Positions 1-10,269 of a stretch of 64,000 bases of DNA are shown here, piece after piece. This DNA comes from Miscanthus floridulus (taxonomy: Eukaryota > Streptophyta > Magnoliopsida > Poales > Poaceae), in contig NC_089588.1 of NCBI RefSeq assembly GCF_019320115.1, forward strand, positions 116,408,123-116,472,122. The letters run 5' to 3'. Positions within the stretch are counted from its first letter, which is position 1. Every line of letters starts with the position of its first letter. The translations under genes and the position numbers were made by a program. The notes under the pieces were generated by a model, which worked only from the letters and a program-made list of their open reading frames with translations, was not told the DNA's origin and did no database searches.

Positions 1-1586
1 ATGGATGACATCACCGTGCCTTTGACGCCATGTGAGCAGCACATTCCCTTGGGGAATAATGGTGCCAAAGTCTTGGTGGCGCATGGTATTGTTTCTCCTA
101 TGGTCCCTAAGAAGACACCAACAAGCCATGGGATCAAATTCCACCTGGCTATTATAGCGTCTCGGTGGATAGAGTTATCAAAAACTATATGGAAGTGCCT
201 CTTGACTTTCCTAGAGGTTGTGGGGAGAAGACGATAGGACAAGTAGAGCATTCATTTGTTTTATGGCGCAAGTGCTACATCATTATTCTTGGTGCGGCGG
301 CTAGGGTACCATCGCCTCCTGCTCAACTACCTCACAATAGGTGCGGATGAAAGTGAACGAAATAGTTTTTCAACAATCATTCTTAATAATTGGCTTCTCA
401 TGTAATAATCACTTTTGTACTCATAGGTCTCCCAACCTGAGTCTAGTTCTTTGATCCCTTGAAGATCATCAGAGTGCTATGGATGATGATGCATTCCATG
501 GCATGACTACATCTCCATCTCCATCACCTCCAAGGCGGTCTCCCCCTCCTCCACCTCCCGCACCGTAGAGCCAAAAGAGGCCCCCACCCTCAGTGAAGTC
601 CCTGGTGAAGAATAAAGCCAACCATCATAAAAAAAAGCCTCCTTTAGAGAAGTTGCCTTATGAGAAGTTTGAAGAGGAATCAGAAGCGGTGGTACAAAAA
701 GATTTGGATAATTGGCAGAAAAGTTTAGTAGATCAAAAGCAAGGAGGTTGAAACTTTAGAAAAACCTGCCAAAGCCACACTACATAGCTCAACATGAACT
801 AAGGAAAAAATCAATAATCGCGAGAAAAAGCAAGGTGATGCACGTGAGCCCTCGCCATTATCAGACTATGAACGCACTCTCAACAAGTCATATAAGGCAT
901 CCTAGAAAGCGAAGAGAGCAGGACGCTCTCGACAAATCTCTGCTCAGCTGCTGGTGTCTGTAAGTGATTCTTTCTACAATTGAAGTAACTTGCATGTTAG
1001 TTCGTTGTCTATATACAATTATCCTCACACACTATATATTCTTTTGTACTACTTAAATGTAGATATGAGATGCTGAAACTAAAGAGAAAAGGGTTAAATG
1101 ATGTTGGTTTCATGGATCCGAATCACACATTCAATGACACGCTTACTCGATATGATATATGGTGACCTCAAGTGGAGAATAATCTATTTAGGTTCTTAGA
1201 TAACCAACATGACAAGACACTGATACTCTTCCCTTAAAACTTCAAGTGAGTGTTAATGTCTTGTGACCATTTTATTTTGCTTACTGAATATTGACTTTAG
1301 TTAATGAGTTATGCCTGCTTATAAACATGTAGCTATCACTGGATACTGCTGGTCATAGATATGCATAGGAGTATTGTAAAGATCTTTAACTCAGTGGCAA
1401 AACCCCAAGAAGATTACCAAGAAATGATAGATATTCTCCATTGGTAATTTCGGTCTCGCATACTATATACTCTCTTATGCCACTTTATTAATATAACTCC
1501 ATTTATTTATTTTGTTGGGCAGTGCTTGGAAAAGGTTCACCGAGAAACACCATTATGGTCAATGGAAAGTGCCTTTGAATGTAGTC
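1..1586 (+). pseudogene. CACTA-associated Ulp1-like protease gene, 5' part, broken
   Basis: Translated pieces in shifting frames resemble the accessory protein carried by grass CACTA (En/Spm) elements. Bases 1-350 resemble the DUF8039-type region, with motifs LDFPRGCGEKTIGQVEHS and FVLWRKCYIIILGA. A Pro/Lys-rich linker follows (about 520-720, KLPYEKFEEESEAVV). Bases 1100-1585 carry the start of a C48 (Ulp1-like) cysteine protease domain, with FMDPNHTF, then YHWILLVIDMH holding the putative catalytic His codon at 1336-1338, and AWKRFTEKHHYGQW. The residue that is usually Asp in this family appears as Asn (codon 1388-1390). Several stops and intron-like gaps break the frame. The reading frame stops at 1587, where an LTR is inserted, and resumes at 3049. 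It is a transposon remnant; the rest of the element lies to the left of the window. The family assignment is from memory of motifs. Confidence 0.62.
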
Positions 1587-3043
1587 TGAAAGGGACCATG
1601 ATGCCTTAGAGGGGCGTGAATTAGGCAACTTAAAATTCTACTTCTAAACTATGGCCTCTTTTTCTAACCTTAGCAAAACCTATGCAAAAAGATAAACTAT
1701 CTAAATGTGCAACTACAATTTTGCTAGTGTGTTGCTATCTCTACCGCAAAAGGAGTTATGCAAACAATGTAAATGCGGAAGCTAAAGAGTAAGGTAGAGA
1801 TATGCAAACTCCCGTTGATGACTCTAGTATTTTTACCGAGGTATCAAGAAGCGCGCAAGCTTCTCCCTAATCCTTGTTGGAGCCCCTTGCAAAGAATCCC
1901 TCACAAGGGCCAAGCTCTGAGTCGGGTAATCTCCATGGATAGCCCTAGGCCTTCCCCACATGCAAGTGGGTCTCTAGTGTGCCATCGTGCAAGCCTCTCT
2001 CGGACCACTCCTCGCCGTCATCACTATCAAGCTTCTGGCCGAAACACCACAGGCCTTTTTCCCTTCGGTACACGGTGGCGGCCACACCACAAATGCGGTT
2101 GGTGTGATCTTGCAAGACTACAATCCCCTCCGATGTACAACAATGGTGTGCACAAGCACCGAGTGGTAAGAGGTGTGCAAACCCTACTAAACACTAGGCC
2201 TAAACCTAGAGCAAGCGCATAAGCGGTGGTCTAATCAACCTAAGCACTTCGCAAAGCACCTACGCTAATCACCTAATGAATCACTAAGCACTATGCAAGT
2301 GGAGATCACCAAAATGGTGTATCAACACCCTTGGTATGTTTCCTTAACTCTCCACATCTCAAATGCCCAGTTGCGGGGTCTATTTATAAGCCCCATGGAG
2401 AAAGTAGTCGTTGGAGGTGAAACCCAGCTTTCTACTACTGACTGGACGCGTCCGGTTGTCCCGACTGTTGGAGCACGTGGGTTGATCGGACGCACTGCCG
2501 AGTCCGGTCACTATTGATTGGACATGTCTGGTCGTTCTGTTGCTGCTTTGGAACCTCTCTAGACTCGATCAGACGTTGCAGTTCCTGCGTCCGGTCGATC
2601 ACTCTCCAGCGTCCGGTCAGTGCTGAGCTATTGTCGTGACAATGAACAGTATTGTCATCACGTCCGATCACTTGAATCCTCAGTGTCTGGTCACTGCTGC
2701 TGAGGCCTGCCTTTGCTGAGCATCTTGATCGGACGTGTCCGGTCGCTATATGGACCGCGTTCGGTCACCTCTGTGAAGCTCGTTTCTTCACGATCTTGTG
2801 TCTGGCTTGGTTTTCATCTTCATGTTTAGACTTCGCTTGATATTTTGGATCCTCTCTTGTGCTTCTAAGGTCTTGCTTAAGGTGTTGATCATCAGATCAT
2901 CATGTCACCTTCGTCCAAGTCACGTCTTGCACCCTATTGAACTACAAAACAATCACTTGCAAATTCATTAGTCCAATTTGGTTGTGTTGGTCATCAAGCA
3001 CCAAAATCCAAAGTAAATGGGCCTAGGGTCCATTTTCCTTACA
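1587..3043. mobile_element. Solo LTR of an LTR retrotransposon
   Basis: The segment begins TGAAAGGGACC and ends TTTTCCTTACA, so it has TG...CA termini. It is flanked by the perfect 5-bp direct repeat TAGTC (1582-1586 and 3044-3048), and it separates two halves of the Ulp1-like gene that otherwise join. No PBS, gag or pol lies inside, so a solo LTR is the simplest reading. A TATA-like box (TATTTATAAG, 2381-2390) would fit an LTR promoter. Bases 2445-2760 hold many copies of the motif GTCCGGTC or GGACG, a sub-repeat. At 1457 bp it is long but within the grass LTR range. Confidence 0.72.
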
Positions 3044-3500
3044 TAGTCCAATACCCAGTAAGTACTAGCTAGGTCACCACATCTTTATTTAGTTCAATTC
3101 ATTATTACTATGCTTGATTGGATGATGATGAATCTTTTCCTCATAAAGTGGTGTCTGCAGCAGCGATTGGGGAACAACTTATGTGGATACTACATCTGCG
3201 AGTTCATCATGGAGTACTCAAGGAGAATAAGTGAAGAGATCCTCGAAGTACGCAAAAAATATACACAATTTTATTTATTACCATTGTGTTGATATATATA
3301 ATAATATATATTCATATTTTTCCTTTCATTCGAATTAAAGATTGAATGGAGGAAGCAAAAGGTTATGTGATGTGACCAGATCAAATCAATTCAAGAGGCA
3401 TTGTCAGGATTTCTTATGGATGGGGTCATAGATCCCAAAGGCGTGTACCACTATGACCCTAAAGAATTAATACCTAGTAGCCATACGACTGAAGACTAGG
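3044..3500 (+). pseudogene. CACTA-associated Ulp1-like protease gene, 3' part, broken
   Basis: This is the continuation of the gene interrupted at 1587. After a likely intron (GTAAGT donor near 3057, acceptor near 3150) the frame reads QQRLGNNLCGYYICEFIMEY, which holds the putative catalytic Cys codon at 3182-3184 of a C48 protease. A second intron seems to run from about 3248 to 3340. It is followed by IQEALSGFLMDGVIDPKG and YHYDPKEL and a stop near 3499, which is the typical C-terminus of these transposon proteins. An in-frame TGA near 3370 and the LTR insertion show that it is dead. Confidence 0.6.
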
Positions 3501-4570
3501 GTTGAATGAAATCCCAAGGACATGAGTACAAGGTTTTTGTGACTTTATTATGTACATATTTCATGCATGTACAACCTCTTGAAATATTTGTATATATATA
3601 GTTTCATACATTTTAGTGTGTTATTTATTATAATGCTCGAATGGAACCTTATACGTGGATGTATATTAGCAGCGTAGAATTCATATACAAAAATCTAATC
3701 CAAACAAAAAAGAATTGCATTGAAAAGAAACCTTAAAATAAAAAGGAATGAAATGGAAAAAAGAAACCTTTAGTACCTGTTGGAAACACCAAACGTGCCA
3801 GTTCTAGTGCACTGTCTGGAGGAGATGTGCATGAAGAAGTGGAAAAGAGGTTGGGAAGGCGCACCTACTACCCTATCGGCCAGAGACACAACAGAGATGG
3901 AAGGAAGTCCAATGGTAATGGCGGCACTAGAATTGGGGGAGATTGGGATAGAGCTATGAGGAGGGGAGGGGAGGGGAGGAGGGGAGTGGAAGATCGGCTG
4001 TCCTGGCCCATGGCGAAGCTCGCAGTGGAGAGGGCAAGGCCAGAGCATCATCGTCTGAGCCTATTTATAGGCCTGCCATGTCAGTTCCGGTGGCAAGATA
4101 TTTTCCTCGCCTATGGGCTTATCCTGCTATCGCGCACGCTTGTTTGAATTCCTAAGGCGGTTCGCCATAGTGCGAGCTTATTCATGCGTGGCAGAGGAAT
4201 CTCAAGGCTAGTCCATGGTGGTATGGGTAGAGGGAGGTCATGCCGCCGCATGTCGTGGGAGCAATAGTGAGATGGAGAGAGGAGGAGTAGAGAACTGGTG
4301 GGGCCAAGAAGCTTCAGGAATGTGTCCCCGAGCTTGTCCACTCAGAGGGGGCACGGTGATGGTGGCGTGGCCGAGGTGAGCACCACGACGTGGTATTCAT
4401 GTCAATGGTAAGGAGGTAGATGATGGAGCTAACATGAGGGGCCTGTGCGCCAGCGAGTGGGAGACGGAGGAAGACAGGAGTTAGTGAGCTAGGCTAGGAC
4501 ACTGCCATTCATGCGGGCGCGATGATGGGCCAGCCCAATGTGGGAGAAGGGAAGGGAAGAGAGGGTCTAT
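3501..4570. other. Intergenic / transposon-derived DNA, no gene recognised
   Basis: The left part (3500-3660) looks like the AT-rich 3' end of the CACTA gene. A GTACCTGTTGGAAACACCAA stretch near 3774 resembles the GTACCGGTTGG subterminal repeats of another CACTA group, but no terminus is visible. Purine-rich GGGGA repeats lie at 3959-3990. Open frames of about 100 codons on both strands have no recognisable domain and I treat them as chance. Confidence 0.4.
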
Positions 4571-6320
4571 GTCCCATTTCCTAGGACATTCCTACCCCTC
4601 CTCCTAACCCTAGCTAGTGGCACCGGCGCTCCCCGACACAGCTGCCACCTCTCCATCCCCTAGCATGACGATGGAGTCAACATCTAGCAGCCACGTCTAG
4701 TGCCCTCACTAGCAGGCCTCCTCTAGGATCAGATCCTCACACCAACATTCTACATCCCGTTGAACATGACCATCATCGTCAAGTCCCATGTGCTGATCAC
4801 CCTCGAGTTGAAGCTACCTAACTTCACCTGCTGGTTAGGCTTCTTCCTCTCCATGTCCGGCAAATTTGGCCTTCACCCGTACATCAACGGCATGGTGGCT
4901 TCATGTCCTGATGACCCATCTTGGCGGCGACTAGCTCCTGTGTCCACAACTGACTCCTCAGCTCTACTGCGAATGACATTCTTTGCCTCGCCCTTGAGAT
5001 GGACCAAATGGCCTGCCAGCTCTAGAATGCTATCGAGGGCCTCTTCCATGCGAACATGGCTCCCTGTGTCAGTCTTCCTCAATCATGAGTTCCAGTCCAT
5101 GACTCAAGGTGTCACCTCTCCATCAATGAGTATTGCTAGAAGAAAAAGGCTACCACTGATGCGCTCCATAATGCTGGCCACACCGTCCTTTGACTCATAG
5201 CTCGTCCTCAACCTGCTGTGTGGCCTCAACCCTCGGTTCTCCAGCACGACTGACAATACCATCCACTGTAATCTACTACCTGACTACGCCATGGATTGCG
5301 AGAAGCTGGTTCTCAATGTTGGGGTTTAGTCCCACATCATGTAGCGATGGTGAGGGAGCACAACATATAAGTTGGGAGAAGACCCCACCTATCAGGCTAG
5401 TCTTTTGGGTTGAGCAAAGTCAGGGGCCATATATGTTGTCAGCTTCGGTGGACCCTAGGGACCTATGGTAGTGTAGGCTTGTGGTAATGAACCAAGGGCG
5501 GGTTCAAGCCAGCTCCAAGATCGAGAATTCAGTGGTTACCACCGGTTCCAACATCAGAGCCAGTACCCAAGGTCAGAAAAAGCTAAACCTAATTAAAAAT
5601 GTCGAGCTGTCACATATATGGTGGAGGCACCCTGATGTGTGACTATGGGGGCGATTGTTGAGGTTTAGTCCCACATCGGATATCGATGGTGGGGAGCATA
5701 ACATATAAGATGGGGGTAGTCCAACCAATCAGGCTAGTCTTTTGGGGTTGAATTAGGCCCAATGCCTTGGTATGTTGGAGCTCCGATGGACATGGGACCT
5801 GTGGGAGCGTAGGCTCGTGGTACCAAGCCGGGCTCCGGCTTCAAGCCAGCTCCAAGATCGAGAACTTGATGGTCACCACTGGTTCCAACACTCAAGGAAC
5901 TCCATCTTGCCAATGAGGGCAAGGTCGCCTCGCAGACCACCCAATACGTGGGATCGCTCTCTTGTGCCACTGGTCTGCCATGCATCCTCCTCCTGCCTGG
6001 GCACCCGAAGCTAGGGCGATGGCCGCAGCAACACTTGGGGTAGTTCTGCTGACGGTAGTGATGGCCCTGGCGGCCGCTCGGGCAGCGGCGGTGGCAGGCA
6101 AACACAACAAGAGGAAGGGCTGCAGCGGCGGCAGTGGTGGCCGGTACCAAGGCGATGGTCACGGTGCCTCACCACTGGTTGGGCCCTAGATGTGCTTCGC
6201 TCCCTGGGGGCTACAACAGCCGTAGTGGCATCCCCCCGGCGCCGCAGCCCACCTGGCGCGCAGCGGGTGCCCTCGGTGTGTTGGGCGCGTCCCCACAGGC
6301 ACACGCCGCCTGCGCTGCGG
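4571..6320 (+). pseudogene. copia-type retrotransposon gag fragment, block I, interrupted by a TRIM
   Basis: The proposed start is the ATG at 4665. Pieces in three frames read as a Ty1/copia gag of the grass type (UBN2-like). They include LELKLPNFTCWLGFFLSMSG, then ALEMDQMACQL and AIEGLFHAN, then FLNHEFQSMTQG, LVLNLLCGLNPRFSS and LPDYAM (to 5316). A TRIM inserted at 5317 breaks the codons for VLKEL. Downstream, from 5891, KELHLANEGKVASQTT and a basic, Gly-rich tail (GKHNKRKGCSGGSGG) complete the gag C-terminal region. No protease, integrase or RT follows, so this is a fragment. Stops and frameshifts are frequent. A second copy lies at 10270-12340. Confidence 0.66.
5317..5890 (+). mobile_element. 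TRIM (terminal-repeat retrotransposon in miniature)
   Basis: There are two direct repeats of about 236 bp, 5317-5553 and 5656-5890. Each begins TGTTG(G/A)GGTTTAGTCCCAC and ends GGTTCCAACA, and about 100 bp of non-coding DNA lies between them. The element is flanked by a CTCAA target duplication (5312-5316 and 5891-5895), and removing it restores the gag frame. The primer-binding site next to the first LTR is damaged here (TCAGAGCC remains) but is complete in the block II copy. The purine stretch ACTATGGGGGCGAT just before the second LTR is the polypurine tract. The two LTRs differ at many positions, so the insertion is not recent. Confidence 0.8.
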
Positions 6321-6412
6321 GATAAATTGTTAATGTTGCGCTAATCTGTAATGTACCCTGCAGCACAATGTCATTCCCTTTTGGATAATCACCACTCTTG
6401 ACTTTGGGGCTC

Positions 6413-6713
6413 TAAGCTTTAGTGCTTGCCACATAGGATGTTTGGATACTAGTTAGGAGTATTAAATATAGACTGGTTACAAAACTAACTGTATAAGCCA
6501 TGACTAATTCTCAAGATGAATCTATTAAGCCTGATTAGTCCATGATCAGCCCATGTGATGCTACAGTAAACATAAGTCAATCATGGATTAATTAGGCTTA
6601 ATAAATTTATCTCATGAATTAGTCTCGGCTTATGCAATTAGTTTTATAATTAGCTTACGTTTAGTCCTCCTAATTGCTATCTAAACATCCGATGTGACAG
6701 GGACTGAAGTTTA
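6413..6713. mobile_element. Foldback MITE, block I copy
   Basis: The two ends form a long imperfect inverted repeat. GGATGTTTGGATACTAGTTA at 6437 pairs with the complement of the stretch ending CTAAACATCC near 6690, and the pairing continues outward through TAAGCTTTAGTG and CTGAAGTTTA. The interior is the common grass MITE sequence containing GAATCTATTAAGCCTGATTA and TTAGGCTTAATAAATT. It has no coding capacity. I am not sure of its superfamily. A second copy lies at 12439-12741, and an 83-bp piece of the interior begins each unit of the tandem array. Confidence 0.65.
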
Positions 6714-6748
6714 GTCATGGGATCCAAACTTGCCATGGTCAGCAGTAA

Positions 6749-6856
6749 GGGCATCTTTGGTTGGTGGCCTGGCACGCATCTCACCCATCAGACATCCATT
6801 CGAGTACGAAATCCATGGCCTGGGGTTGCTGCCTGGCTGCAGAACCAAACAGTGCC
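6749..6856. mobile_element. Tourist-like MITE, block I copy
   Basis: The 108-bp element starts GGGCATCTTTGGTTGG and ends AACCAAACAGTGCC, with an extended inverted repeat. It is flanked by TAA (6746-6748 and 6857-6859), the usual Tourist (PIF/Harbinger) target site. The block II copy at 12776-12893 is 10 bp longer and retains GCCACCGGGTG, which is missing here. Confidence 0.65.
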
Positions 6857-8390
6857 TAAGAGCCTAGGGCATGACACGAAATTTGGAAACTGCACCACTG
6901 TTTGCATGGGTTCTGACCGATTTGAGAAGAATGGAAGGGCCAAGAACCCAGTGGCTGCTAAGATTATAGCACTTATCACATCGGCCAATTCACACATTTT
7001 GCACACACACTAAAGCAAAATGGAAACAGTTAGTATAACAGAAATGTTTTCCGGTCTCCAAAAGTAATAGAGCTAGTATCATTATATTAAAAGAAAAAAA
7101 TAGGAGAGCCTTTTATTCTATATGCAAATGGGCAAGGAGTGTATGAATGATATCGTAACTGCTCACACCATCTAAATGACAAGCTAAATCAACACATTTC
7201 TGGGAGGTAATGGCAAAACTGGAGAAGTTAAATACCATGCGCCTTCTCATATTCTTGACCTCCGTGAACCATGAGAAGACAAGATAGAAGCCAAGAGAGA
7301 GAAGAATGCAAGACAGAAGACAATTTGCAGTGGCTGATATGCAAGTAAATTGATGTGACATTGGAGGTTACCAAACTACAGTCTTTCTTTTCCCCCTCGA
7401 GGTTATCATTGTGGTGTAGATGCTACAACTCTTCTCCACAATTGTTCCTCAATGGGGAATCCTAGACTAAATTTGCTGATACATTGTAAAAGCTGAGTTA
7501 CCCAATAGAATGCCCTGTATAAAAACTAGAGAAGACAACATGAAAAACATGTGATACTAGTTGACCTCAAATGCCTTGTACCATGCTTGTTACATGTAAT
7601 TCTGAATCTTGCTTCGAGGAAAAACTTGTGTCTACAAGATCGTCGATTGTAATTAGACATACTTGTATAAAAAAGCAGCATGGTGCTGCCTAATGTTTGT
7701 TTTTATGATGAAACGGTTCTTTTTAACTAAACAACAAAAAAACGTAATCAAAATATATAATCCATTTCCTCACTTATGCATATTCCCTATTGCATAATCA
7801 CCCAATCTTGATTCTGGCCAACGAGGTAATACAGACTATCCTTATCGTGTTCACTATCCATCCACAAGCATGCAAGTTGGAAACTTTACTAAGTTTGCAT
7901 GAGCTTTAACCAATCTGACAAGAATGAAAGGATCAAGAACTGAATGGCTGGTAATGACAATCACAAATTCATGCATTCTACACGCACGTGATAGAAACAT
8001 TAACACAGTTAGTCCAACAAATAAAAGGAATTTTAGTCCAACTTCACGCATCCATTTGAGGCACCGGGTGACTGAAACCAATGGCCTGGGACTGCTGCCC
8101 TGACCGCACAACCAAACAGCACCTAAGAGCCTAGAGTATGAAATTTGGAAACTACACCAAGTTTGCATGAGTTCTCACCGATCTGAGAAGAATGGAAGGG
8201 TCAAGAACCCAGTGGAGTCTTAGGAACAGGTTGCTGGCATTAGCCATCTTAGCACTACCTGTTCGCCCTTTTTATTTTTTGTGTGTTACCATTATGCTAA
8301 AGCTGTAGGCATCATCTTAGTTCTGGATAGGCCGGACTACTTTTAGAATCTTGTATGATCTTGATGTTCATAGAAGCTTCCTTTGTCTAA
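6857..8390. repeat. Module A, copy 1 (non-coding flank 3' of the P450)
   Basis: This is the first of eight copies of a module of about 1.5 kb. The others start near 12894, 18615, 21425, 24245, 27065, 29880 and 32695. It lies 3' of the P450 on the minus strand. Inside it, three segments of about 100-150 bp resemble one another (6860-7075, 7880-8035, 8130-8225); each contains a version of TTTGCATGAGTTCTGACCGA followed by GAGAAGAATGGAAGGGTCAA. A decayed half-copy of the Tourist MITE sits at about 8040-8130. No known gene is visible in it apart from the unexplained 82-codon frame listed separately. Confidence 0.7.
7113..7361 (-). other. 82-codon open frame present in all eight module A copies, unrecognised
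   Basis: A short frame (MSHQFTCISATANCLLSC...) stays open in every module A copy: 7113-7361, 13149-13397, 18855-19103, 21672-21920, 24494-24742, 27312-27560, 30129-30377 and 32945-33193. It has a hydrophobic stretch at residues 13-31 (LLSCILLSLGFYLVFSWF in this copy) and then a basic patch (KNMRRRM). Differences among copies are few and often change the amino acid, for example Asn to Lys at residue 13 and His to Tyr-adjacent changes near residue 65. The copies are recent duplicates, so an intact frame is weak evidence for function. I know no matching family. It may be an exon remnant of a gene near the ancestral P450, or chance. Confidence 0.25.
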
Positions 8391-8437
8391 AAACATACCT
8401 AGAGAGTTCACAGGCTACCGATAAAAAAAGCTGTTAC

Positions 8438-8958
8438 CTCCTCTTGGCGGGCATGACGAAACGAGTTCACCTTCTTGATGGTGAAGAGGTGCGTGGCAAC
8501 AAGTTTTTTACTTTCCACCAGTAATCGCCGTAAGGACCAAAACCGATTGTCGATGACCTGTACAGGAAGTTGTCCAAGACCTTGGACGTCGGCCGCGAGG
8601 CGAAGACGTGGTCAAGCGTGTGCAGGACCGCCGGTGCCGCGCGCGGCGAGGAGGCGACGAGGTTGGGGACTCTGCCAAGTTGAAGGAGCATGAGGCCGCT
8701 GCCACGGTCGTGCTTGGCGGCGAGGTCACGGAGGCAGACGTGTGGGAGATCGCCGATGCATTGCAGGTGTCTGATGACCGGCAGCCTCCCTGGAGGTGAT
8801 GGCAGGAGAGGATTCGACTGCTTCGTTTCGTCGTCGCCGGCGTTGGGGCATTGGTGGCGGCGTCAGCAGATGACAGGCAGCAGCACTAGCATGAGAGGCA
8901 CGACGACGAACCAAAGTTGCCGTTGTTATACTAGTGGCGTCTTAGTGGCCACCAGCAT
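8438..8958 (-). pseudogene. CYP71-like cytochrome P450, exon 1 only (copy A)
   Basis: On the minus strand, from the ATG at 8958, pieces read as the N-terminus of a plant A-type P450. They are a hydrophobic anchor followed by the proline-rich hinge ([12 protein letters not shown]), then LMLLQLGRVPNL and [17 protein letters not shown], and FGPYGDYWWKV of the B'-C region. The exon ends at 8438 with a GTAACAGC donor. Exons 2 and 3 are missing. Beyond the donor the sequence runs through about 12 bp of intron 1, then about 20 bp of exon 2, then straight into 3' flank, so two deletions removed the rest. Frameshifts lie in the first third. It is non-functional. Confidence 0.72.
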
Positions 8959-10268
8959 GAACTGGTACACTACATGCAACAAGTGAAGAGCCGCCATGGA
9001 TAGATGGTTAGTTCTTCCTGCTTCCCGGTACAGCGACGACGAGTGTTCTGTGCAGTGCTGCAAATGCTTTGTTCTTAAAATAACTGGCGCACATGCACGT
9101 ACAACAATATGAACTATGGATAGCTACTACAAAAATATCTAGGTTGTCAAGTTCAGCACGAGTTTTTTTTGTCCTACTTGTTAGTTTGTTGTTTATTTTC
9201 CCCTTTCGTGTCATGATTGGTGACCATTTTGGAATTGATAGACTCAGAACAATGGTCTTGGCCACGAAAGGTCGACACCTATACACCTCCGTGATCCATG
9301 ATTGGTGATTTTGTGCGTTTTGGCCATGAAAGCCGGACACCTACACCTAGCTCGGTGATCTATGATTGTGTGCTGAATTTGTGCACATGATTTCATTTGA
9401 TGTAAAAATTCTCTCGGCTCGTGCCCTGTCTATCATCTAGCCTTGGAACACCCACGTATCCTTCGTCCCAGCCTGCTACCAAATTTACTGCCATTCAATC
9501 CTCGTGCTCTAATTGCATAGGCCTCATTGGTTTCCATGTCACCACTGCTTGCTGCAACCTTCATTGGTTCTCCTTCCAATCAGCTACCTTTAATTTCCTT
9601 CAGCCCCATCTGTTCACCTCCACACTGTTGCTTTGTCATTGTAACATTTTGTGTTGTGGTATGACATCCTTGAAGAATATGGTTTTATGAATGGTAACAT
9701 ATGGCGGACCTCTCCATTGGTAACTGACAATTGAAACTTGACTGCATTCAAAAACCTGTGGCTACTACAGGAGCAGTGGGCATTTGATTTTAGTGATGAG
9801 ATTTGCCTGTTGGTAGTCATTAATTTTGTAACAAAAGTTGGGTTAGTCATTCACAATTTTTGTTGGCACAACATACAAGCCATATGAGGTGGCATATTAT
9901 TTGCTCATTGTTTTTATTTCAAAATTCTACAACAATAAGTGCCTGCCAATTTTTATCAATATTTTGTAATAAAAGATATTTTGTAGCCTATCTACACGGT
10001 GGATGCTAGGAAACCATCCACCCGTGCATGCTAGCAAACCATCCACGTTAGTCCTTCTAGAATGAAGGAAAGGCGAATGAATTTTAAAATTTGTTGATTC
10101 ATGTCAAAATTAAGAAAAACATATGAGAAAAAATGGACAGAAAGTTGCCCCCCCCCCCCACCCAACCGATGGAAAGTTGATTCAAGTGGTAATGTAGCGC
10201 ATGTTTTGTACTCTTCATGTTCAACCTAAGGGAGTCACTACTTTGCTAGTAAAATCATATATAATTTG
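8959..10268. repeat. Module B, copy 1 (5' flank of the P450)
   Basis: This is the upstream region of the minus-strand P450, and no gene is recognised in it. The stretch 9255-9360 holds two tandem versions of a segment of about 60 bp (GGCCACGAAAGGTCGACACC / GGCCATGAAAGCCGGACACC). A poly-C tract at 10147-10158 varies in length among copies. Related but diverged copies of 9700-10020 occur at 44200-44560 and 58860-59100. The module ends at AATTTGTGTCCCATT, where it joins the start of block II. Confidence 0.65.
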
Positions 10269-10269
10269 T

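Noticed and set aside
3770..4147. Overlapping open frames of 93 and 106 codons
   Set aside because: No recognisable motif, and opposite-strand frames are open equally; treated as chance.
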